DNA from: a virus | Length of the DNA: 64,000 nt | Virus record (IMG/VR): IMGVR_UViG_3300047359_001782 | Span: 1 to 64,000 of that record | Strand: one strand, 5' to 3' | Shown here: positions 56,755 through 64,000 of the stretch, in pieces | Numbering within the stretch: the first letter of the stretch is position 1 | How the letters are laid out: each line of letters opens with the position of its first letter | Translations under genes and position numbers: made by a program | The notes under the pieces: model-generated | What the model was told of the DNA's origin: nothing | Seen by the model: only the letters and a program-made list of their open reading frames with translations | The model's database searches: none

Positions 56755-59075
56755 TGAATAATTTAGAAGGGCTGTTAAAATCTCAAAACGTAACTCATGT
56801 AACGAATTATTCTGGTGAGTTTCAGACTGGCGTTGATTATAAAAAATTTGACTTCGTATATTATACTGGAGATGGTAGATTTTATTACGCCAAAGAAGAT
56901 GCGATTAATGGCGGAGGAAATTTTATAGAGGCAAGTCAAAGATTAGCTTTAGTTCCTGATGGGCCAATCTCTAGCGAGGGTCAAACTCACTATATAGTTG
57001 ATTTAATGAATAGGCCCGATGCTGTTAATTTAGAGTTGCGAGTTGGCCAAGTTTTAAATCTAGAAGGTTGTACTGGTGATAATAGCGGAATATATAGGGT
57101 TCTTGATATAGAAAAAGATATTAAGTCCTTGAATAATGACCCTGATCTCGAGGGAACCGCTATACAGGTTCTGCCTGTTAGTGGTGGGTTTAATGATTTT
57201 GAACCTATCGGACCTCAAACTATTTCGCTGTCTTCTATAAACACTTATCCATCTGATAATTCAAACGCCTGGACTGCGGATAAATTTTTCTTTGACGCCG
57301 ATTATAATTCAACAGCTAATTTTAAGGCAAATAATTATAAGTATCAATATGGAAATGGTTATTATATAGTTCAGCCAAAAAACATTAATTCATTAACTTT
57401 TGAATTAGATTTAGAATTTAAAAATAGAACTAATAGAGAATCGAATGCAATAGTTCATTTCCTTGAAAATCATCAGGGGCAGCACGAAGAAGACATGCCT
57501 TCTCCTAATCTAAAATATTCTCAAGGTATATCTGGTTTTAAATGGGATGGTAATGCAGCGTTTTTTCCTTATAATTCAAACGAGATGCAACTTAAGAAAT
57601 TTTATTGCAATGAATGGAGCCACGCGTTAAATTTTGAAAATAGTAATGATATTACTGTTAGATTTAGAAACTTAGATACATCAATATTAAATAAATCGGA
57701 GGGGCTTTTTCTTAATCCTGCAGATGAATATTCTGATACTGAATATTATGAAAAAAATGATGTTGTTTATTCTGATGAAAATAAAAAATTTTATTATTGG
57801 AGCGGAGAATCTCCTGAGGTGGGCAAGTCTCCTGTCGAAGCTCAGGATTCTTGGACTAGGGAAAATGGTTATTTTAAAGATGTTAATACTGAGTATTGGA
57901 GTAGGTCATTCTTTTGGAAGCCTTCATTGAGTTTAAACGTCACTCAAAAGCCAAGGATGAATGAAATAATGTCTGAAGGGGGATATTCTCAGTTGTATCG
58001 TGATGGAATAAATGAAAGCCTTCTTTCTTTAGAGTTAGAATTTAATAATAGAAACGATAGCGAAGCTTATGCAATACTACATTTCCTTGAGCAACATCTA
58101 GGTTATATACCTTTTGAGTTTAAGCCCCCGTCTCCATACGAAGCTTCTAAAAATTTTATATGTCAGCAATGGCAACATAGATACACTTATAAAAATAATC
58201 ACTCTATTAAGGCTGTATTTGAGCAATTCCCTTTGAATTTTACCGCTTCAGAATACGATAATCATATTAGCCCCCCAAAAACTCTGCGGGCTGAATTATT
58301 GTGCGCTAACCCTGTAATTGTTGCAGAGGTTAATGTTGATGAACCTGTCTATTTGGGTGGTCTCGCTAAAAAAAGAGTGGAGCTTAGGAATATAGGAGGA
58401 GAAGCTGTTACAGTATATAATTTAAGGCAATTAGACGAGTATAGTCCTTTATCAATAGTTTCTCAAACTTCAGAAGATGATGTATGTATTGTAAACTTAA
58501 ATTCATTAAACTCTGATGATTTTATTTATCAGTTAGATGACGATAATTCCCTGCCTTTTAATTTATCTAATCAATACGTTAAAGTTGATAAATCTTACAC
58601 TGAAGGATTAGAGGGTGGCCAGTTCTTTACTGTTATGGAAAGAGACGGCGATAACTACACTAGGAAGACTTATAATGGTCTAATAGATAAGTATTTTCAG
58701 GATAATAGGGGTAACATAAAATCAATTGCTAGGGCACAATTGGGAGAATTAATAAGTTCTGCGTTGCATAGCGAATTTCTCATTAAGAATTTTTTTATAA
58801 AAAATAAAACAAATCAAATTCCTGGTGGTCAGAGCGCTTTTTTTGACCTAGCCTTTTATGGAGAAATAAATCCGCTAAATTATGATTTTATATACCACAT
58901 GAATAATGAAAATGCTGAGCTTGGTGATTTAGTTTTTGTTACTGAAGGAGGGGAGGAAGTCTTAATTAGCTCTTTGTTTGGGCAAGGTTATTACGGTGGC
59001 GGAATTAATGTTGGAAATTCTTCTTTAGAAGATAATATACTTATTAATGCGTCTATATATATAAGTGATGTCTAG
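56754..59075 (+). CDS. minor tail protein with two gpM-like domains
   Basis: 773 aa. LTFELDLEFKNRTNRESNAIVHFLENHQGQ...CNEWSHALNFENSNDITVRF and, downstream, LSLELEFNNRNDSEAYAILHFLEQHLGYIPFEFKPPSPYEA...CQQWQHRYTYKNNHSIKAVF are two copies of the lambda gpM fold in one protein. Two Y-x-K-x-D-x-V-Y-Y/S-type segments near residues 25 and 330 (KFYYWSGESP...SWTR) look like small carbohydrate-binding modules. It forms part of the tail tip. Overlaps the gpL-like gene by 8 nt. Confidence 0.7.
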   Translation: MNNLEGLLKSQNVTHVTNYSGEFQTGVDYKKFDFVYYTGDGRFYYAKEDAINGGGNFIEASQRLALVPDGPISSEGQTHYIVDLMNRPDAVNLELRVGQVLNLEGCTGDNSGIYRVLDIEKDIKSLNNDPDLEGTAIQVLPVSGGFNDFEPIGPQTISLSSINTYPSDNSNAWTADKFFFDADYNSTANFKANNYKYQYGNGYYIVQPKNINSLTFELDLEFKNRTNRESNAIVHFLENHQGQHEEDMPSPNLKYSQGISGFKWDGNAAFFPYNSNEMQLKKFYCNEWSHALNFENSNDITVRFRNLDTSILNKSEGLFLNPADEYSDTEYYEKNDVVYSDENKKFYYWSGESPEVGKSPVEAQDSWTRENGYFKDVNTEYWSRSFFWKPSLSLNVTQKPRMNEIMSEGGYSQLYRDGINESLLSLELEFNNRNDSEAYAILHFLEQHLGYIPFEFKPPSPYEASKNFICQQWQHRYTYKNNHSIKAVFEQFPLNFTASEYDNHISPPKTLRAELLCANPVIVAEVNVDEPVYLGGLAKKRVELRNIGGEAVTVYNLRQLDEYSPLSIVSQTSEDDVCIVNLNSLNSDDFIYQLDDDNSLPFNLSNQYVKVDKSYTEGLEGGQFFTVMERDGDNYTRKTYNGLIDKYFQDNRGNIKSIARAQLGELISSALHSEFLIKNFFIKNKTNQIPGGQSAFFDLAFYGEINPLNYDFIYHMNNENAELGDLVFVTEGGEEVLISSLFGQGYYGGGINVGNSSLEDNILINASIYISDV

Positions 59076-60135
59076 TTCTAATCAAAATTTTAATAAAAGC
59101 CTGTTTTCAATAAATCCGGATGTAATTATTGATTTATTTGATATAGATTTTAGTAGCTTACAGTCTGATTTTCAGGAATTGAAAGATGTATATGGAGTGA
59201 ATTTGGGGTCGGATTCAGTTTATAGATTTTGCCCTATGATTAATGGGTCAAACCCAATAATATGGCAGGGTTATTCTTATCAACCTTTACCTATATCAAT
59301 AGAGGGTTTCGAGCAGAAGTCAGATGGCACACTTCCTCGACCTAAATTAAAAATTGCTAACCCTCAAGGCTTATTCTCTAAGATATTTTATTCAAACGAA
59401 GATTTTATAGGCTGTAAAGTTTCAAGGAAACGAACTTATGCTAGATTTTTAGATGATGAAAATTTTCAGCAGCAAAGCGGTAATCCTTTTGGGGGTGCAG
59501 ATCCTAATGCCAGATTTAACGAAGACGTCTTTTTTATAAATAGGAAAATATCTGAAGATAAGAATTTCATAGAAATAGAGCTCGTTTCTGTTCTAGAGTT
59601 AGAAGAGTCTTGGGTTCCAGCGAGAATCATACTTGCGGATTATTGTAATTGGACATATCGATGCGAAATCGGATGTGGTTATAAAGGTTTAGGTATAGAG
59701 ACTATAGATGGTAAAAGCTTAATTGAGGGTTTTGGATTTAAAGACTCTTCCGGAAGAATTGATCCCAACAAGTACCAAGACGTAAATCAAGTTCCAGAGT
59801 GGAATAAATTAGGCTTGCTTGATGGGGAGACTCAAAATGACGGTTATAAATTGGGCGATATAGTAAAAATTAGCCCAGACTCTAATAAGGATCCGTATAA
59901 AAGGTCTATTGGTGTATTTGTATGTATTCAAGATCACTCCGACCCTATAAATCACCACCCTTTTTTAGATAGAGAATTCTGGTTAAAAGATGAATGTTCG
60001 AAAACTCTTGAATCATGCAAAAAAAGATTTTCAAAAGAGGACTCTTCTTTGATTGATTTTAATAAAATCGACTCTACTCATGAGGGCTTAAGATTTGGAG
60101 GTTTTCCTGGGACAGAAAAATACAGCATTGAATGA
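59068..60135 (+). CDS. minor tail protein L-like
   Basis: 355 aa from ATG 59068 (GTG 59065 possible). C193, C199 and C203 (YCNWTYRCEIGC) with C310 and C317 (CSKTLESC) match the cysteine set of lambda gpL, which binds an iron-sulfur cluster. The C-terminal LRFGGFPG is typical. It sits in the tail tip next to the gpM- and gpK-like proteins. Confidence 0.83.
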   Translation: MSSSNQNFNKSLFSINPDVIIDLFDIDFSSLQSDFQELKDVYGVNLGSDSVYRFCPMINGSNPIIWQGYSYQPLPISIEGFEQKSDGTLPRPKLKIANPQGLFSKIFYSNEDFIGCKVSRKRTYARFLDDENFQQQSGNPFGGADPNARFNEDVFFINRKISEDKNFIEIELVSVLELEESWVPARIILADYCNWTYRCEIGCGYKGLGIETIDGKSLIEGFGFKDSSGRIDPNKYQDVNQVPEWNKLGLLDGETQNDGYKLGDIVKISPDSNKDPYKRSIGVFVCIQDHSDPINHHPFLDREFWLKDECSKTLESCKKRFSKEDSSLIDFNKIDSTHEGLRFGGFPGTEKYSIE

Positions 60136-60454
60136 TATCCCTAGGCAGGTATTAAATCAAATTAAAGATTTATCTCATTTGCATCAAGATGAGGAAGTTT
60201 GTGGTATTATTTATAATAAATATAAAGATATTATGCCATGTCAAAATATTAGTAACAATAAATCTAATTCTTTTTGTATTGACCCTTATATGTTTATTGA
60301 ATATGATGTTGATGTAGTTTTTCATTCTCATATTACTGGTAGCTCTTACCCTTCTTGTTGGGATATGGAATCTTCAGCTAAAATAAATATACCATATTTA
60401 ATATATAGTTTAAGAGATAAAGACTTTTACTTATATAATAATATAGGTGTATAA
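60128..60454 (+). CDS. gpK-like JAB/MPN (Mov34) metallopeptidase domain
   Basis: 108 aa from a TTG start at 60128 (the only start that keeps the overlap with gpL short; the frame reaches back to 60095). Glu22/Glu23 in EEVCGII and H66-S-H68-x7-S76-x2-D79 are the JAMM zinc site. Lambda gpK has this domain followed by NlpC/P60; here only the JAMM half is present. The NlpC half is not visible nearby. Confidence 0.78.
   Translation: MNDIPRQVLNQIKDLSHLHQDEEVCGIIYNKYKDIMPCQNISNNKSNSFCIDPYMFIEYDVDVVFHSHITGSSYPSCWDMESSAKINIPYLIYSLRDKDFYLYNNIGV
60447..60451 (+). promoter_or_regulatory. GTGTA element upstream of the gpI-gpJ gene
   Basis: GTGTATAAAATATG 30 nt before the GTG start at 60477, with AAGG between; a weak assignment because it overlaps the end of the gpK-like gene. 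Confidence 0.35.
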
Positions 60455-60476
60455 AATATGTAAGGTTTAAGGTAAG

Positions 60477-63400
60477 GTGAAGAAGATTTTTTTACATGGA
60501 GAAATTGGCACTCTTTTTGATAAAGAGTGGTGCTTGAATGTAGATACTGTAGAGGAAGCTGTTCAGGCCATAGATGCTAATTCAGATGGCTTTATTGATT
60601 TTTTGATTAGAGAGCAAATTAATGGAAAAAATTATTTATGTTTACATAAACATCCTGAAAAAATAAAAACAAAAGGTGATTTTAAGAAAAATATCATTAA
60701 TCATCATCAGGATAGAATTAAATCTTCAATGCATATCGTTTGCGCCGCAGACGGAGGTTTTGTTACCGCTATGGCTACCAGTATTTTTGGCGCTGGAACT
60801 TTAGCTGCTCAAATTTTTACTTCTGTAGTTTGGGGAGCTATTACTCAGGTAGCAATGAATGTTTTATTTAAGCCTCCAAAACCTCCTGATCCGGGAAAAG
60901 CCGTTTCGACTAAATCTTTTTTAATAAAAGGGGCAACGAATCGACAAGCGCAAGGGATACCTGTTCCATTGGGCTACGGAAGGTTAATGATTGGGTCATC
61001 TAATGTTTCGGCTTCAATAAGAAGTTTTCCCCTCCCGAGGAAAACTAGTGTGGGTGACACAGCCTTAGAGTCTTATAGCGAGTTAACTTATTTAGATATT
61101 CTTTCTGAAGGGCCAATTCATGGTTTTGTTAATAAATTTGGAGGCAGTATTTCTGGTGGAGATATACGAGAGGGCATTTTTCTCAACAAGGTTCAGGTTA
61201 AAAATACAACCTCTGATGGAAGTGGTAGATTGAATTATATATTGAACGAAAACGAATCAGAGAGTTTCCCTTCTATTAAGAATGGGGCTGATTCTGAGTC
61301 AGTGGTAATGCTGCCTTACACTTCTTCCGTAGCTCAATACGATCAACTTTTATATGGAGCAGCTCCATACGGGAAAAAAAATGCTGGAGCGGCCGAATAT
61401 TTTAGCCTTGAAAGCGCGGAATATAATGGAGCTTTAGCTTTTAATCATTTTGTATCTAACCCTAATGTTCAAAAACTAATTTTTGCGTTTAGGGTGGAAC
61501 TTCGTAAAACAGTAATCGAGGGTAAAAAAGAAAAAGCTAAGCCAGTAACTAGACCTAATACGGTAAATTTCGCTATATACATATCTAAGGATAACCACTA
61601 CGTCCCTATAGTTGATGAGGAGTCTGGTTGTTCATACAAGTTTCATAAAGAATCTAATATTTCTATCTATGAACAGGGCGAAACTAAGCGAGGGTTTTCT
61701 TTGTCTGGAGTAGCCACATCCCCTTACCAGTTTGATATAGAAGTCGATTTTAGTAAACATAAATTAGTAATTGATGAGAGCGGGGGAGTGACATTTAAGG
61801 TTGTGAAATTAAGTCCTGAATATGATGGCTCTGCCAGAGGCGGTGATGTTGGTGGTATGGATAGAACTAGAACTTTGCAATTAGCTCACGTAGAAGAAGT
61901 TATAGAAAGCAAGCTTTTGTATCCGCATTCCGCTATGTGCAAAGTCATTTTTGATAGCAAGAATTTTAGTTCAGTACCCGAAAGGAATTATCATTTAAAA
62001 TTAAAAAAAGTATTAATTCCGAGCAATTATGATCCTGTTAGTAGGTCTTATAATGGAGCTTGGAATGGACTGTTTAAAGGTCAGTATACCAAAAATCAGT
62101 CTTTAAGCTCCGTTAATGATGCCTTTCGATATTGGAGTGATAATCCAGCGTGGGTATTTTTTGATATACTCCATAATCCTAGGTTTGGTTTGGGTAAGTA
62201 TGGAATGAATGAAGATTTTATTGATAAATGGCAATTATATAAAGTAGCTAAGTATTGTGACGAGCTAGTTGAGACAGATTTCCCTATAGAGTGCGAGAAT
62301 AATATGCCTAAACCTTTTGAGACTTTCAATGTAGAATCAATTTCTTCAAGCGGAAATAAATCTTTTTCTATTACTATAGATGAGGGGTTTTTCGAATTAG
62401 ATTCGAATGATAGCTATCAGTTTTCTTCATACAAAGAAAGCTTATCTAGCGAAGATAAGAATGAAATCTTTAAGTCTGAATTTGGTGACGGAGAAAGCTT
62501 TAAAGGTAAAAAGATGGCCTTTTTTATTTATCAACATGGATATCAATTTGAGCAACTGAGTGAAGAACAAGTAAATAGTATAAAAAGAAAATCTGCAATG
62601 AGGGAAAGAGAGTTTGTTATACAAGAGCGGGCTATTTTATTTAGCGATGTAAACACAAAAACCGTTACTTTATCTGGGCCATCTTTTTCTGACAGTCAGG
62701 CCGTTTTTAAAGTTTCGGGCTCGTCCTCTCATAAGGTTGCTGGAGCATGCTGTGTTCAGAAGAATCATCCAGTCGTAGAGCCTCGGTTTACGGCTAATAT
62801 ATACATATCTGATAAAACTGAAGCTCTTGATGCAATTAATTCTATGTCTTCGATTTTTAGGGGTATGATTACATACGCTTCAGGTAAAATATTTTCCACG
62901 CAAGATTCCTTGAAGCCTGCTGTAATGCTATTTAATAATTCTAATGTATCTAAAACAGGATTTCTATATTCTGGAATGAGCAAAACTAAAAGAGTTACTG
63001 CTGTATTGGTTAGATTTAATAATAAAGATAAGCAATTTAAGCCGGACGTTGTTTATGAAGAAGATGCGTCTGCCATGCAAAAATTTGGCTTCATAGATCA
63101 AGAAATTATGGGATTTGGTTTAACCTCTGAATCTCAAGCGAGAAGATTGGCTAAGTGGGTTTTATTAACCGCTCAATTAGAAAAAGAAACCGTAAGGTTT
63201 ACTGCTGGGCAAGAGGCTTCATATCTTCTCCCGGGCTCTATTTTTGAAGTTTCTGACGAAATCAGGGCTGGCCCAGACAAAAGCGGAAGAATTATTGGGG
63301 TTAGGGATAATCTAGAGTATACTGTAAACGAATCAAGTTTTCAGATTAACCAAACTGTTATATTGATAGATAAATCTATTAGTTCTTCTCTTAGTTTATC

Positions 63401-63983
63401 TTCTGTTGAACTTACGGTTTCTAGTCCGAGCCCTAATGAGAGTATTGAGAATATAGAAATTAGATCTCAAAATGAAAATGATTCAAATGATCAAGACGCT
63501 GAGATTAACGCATTAAGTTCTCCTCAGGTTTTAAAATTTGATGGCTCATTAGATTCTGTTTATTTTAAAGGTTCTGATAACGCTAATAGTCGTCAAACTG
63601 TAGTTAAGAATCTGCAGCTAAAGAAACTTTTTGAGGTAGAGTTGTCGTCGAATAAAATCAAATGCTTTAATCATGGTTTAACTGAAGGGGAGAGAATTAG
63701 ATTTTCATCTATGGGCGTTCTTCCTGGAGGGATATCTAGCAAGTATGTTTACCAAGTTAATTCTGTTACTAAGCACACTTTTAAGATTAAAAAAACCGCA
63801 GCCAATAATAATGTTAATATTGTAGATATTGGTAGAGACGAATTTTTGAATACGGGTGGAGATCATTATTTTATATATCAAGACAATAATAAAATAAGCG
63901 ACGCTTTGAGTTCAATACAAATCGGAGCTGTATATAGTATTAAGGGCATAATTGGAATAAAAGAAGAATTTTCCTGGTCTGAA
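60477..63983 (+). CDS. gpI-gpJ fusion, tail tip/host specificity protein
   Basis: GTG start at 60477. Residues 1-145 are gpI-like (ubiquitin-like region, then SIFGAGTLAAQIF...). From about 150 gpJ begins: SFLIKGATNRQAQGIPVPLGYGRLMIGS, YLDILSEGPIHGF, and later WVFFDILHNPRFGLG. The frame runs 1168 codons to TGA 63981-63983, immediately after an A5 run (63959-63963). Skipping one A would restore a frame that stays open to the window end, so the true C-terminus may lie beyond. J-like proteins determine host range. Confidence 0.82.
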
Positions 63984-64000
63984 GAAGAGAAAGGTAAACT

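Noticed and set aside
1-64000. CRISPR arrays, insertion sequences, att sites, integrase
   Set aside because: No regularly spaced repeats, transposase or recombinase motifs were seen by eye.

Overview
The window is part of the genome of a tailed double-stranded DNA phage with a long non-contractile tail (siphovirus type), probably from an aquatic or marine habitat. The base composition is AT-rich and genes are packed tightly, often with ATGA or TAATG start/stop overlaps. The phage assignment rests on a lambda-type tail module (tail tube, assembly-chaperone candidates, a 2724-residue tape measure, gpM-, gpL-, gpK-, gpI- and gpJ-like proteins), T4-like rIIA and rIIB, and many phage-type small ORFs. 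No integrase, transposase, terminase or capsid gene is visible, so lifestyle and head genes cannot be judged here. The host is not identifiable. Near-consensus sigma70-type promoters argue for a bacterium with a conventional housekeeping sigma factor, and sulfotransferases with many glycosyltransferases are common in aquatic phages.

Layout. 1-12.5 kb (minus strand): early/accessory region with a HhH-GPD-type DNA glycosylase, a kinase-like fragment, rIIB and rIIA, then a dense run of small unknown proteins, including several membrane microproteins under 60 codons. 12.5-17.9 kb: a structural protein on plus; on minus a UV-damage endonuclease, a methyltransferase, a LicD-like protein, an HNH nuclease and tRNA-Ser(GCT). 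17.9-26.6 kb: surface-chemistry island with an APS kinase/nucleotidyltransferase fusion, two sulfotransferases, a GT90-like enzyme and GT25/GT2 glycosyltransferases; a papain-like protease and a lipoprotein are also here. 26.6-32 kb (minus): nucleotide and DNA metabolism (a MazG-like mini-protein, dUTPase, dCMP deaminase, a Holliday-resolvase-like nuclease, a RuvB-like ATPase) plus a phage tmRNA. 32-35.5 kb (minus): a tightly overlapping operon with an unknown protein, a citrate-synthase-like protein, a GNAT, a GMP reductase and a deoxyribosyltransferase-like protein. 35.5-64 kb: tail genes on both strands. Fibre paralogs, the tail tube and connector genes are on minus; a cadherin-repeat tail-tube paralog, chaperones, tape measure and tail tip are on plus.

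How it works together. The APS kinase domain can supply PAPS for the sulfotransferases, which with the glycosyltransferases could modify host surface or virion glycans. dUTPase, dCMP deaminase, GMP reductase and the MazG-like protein tune nucleotide pools. The most general regulatory signal is architectural. Eighteen sigma70-type promoters (TTGAC[A/T], almost always a 17-bp spacer) and a second GTGTA-type element sit so close to start codons that most lead genes are predicted to be transcribed as leaderless or nearly leaderless mRNAs, with downstream genes coupled by overlaps.
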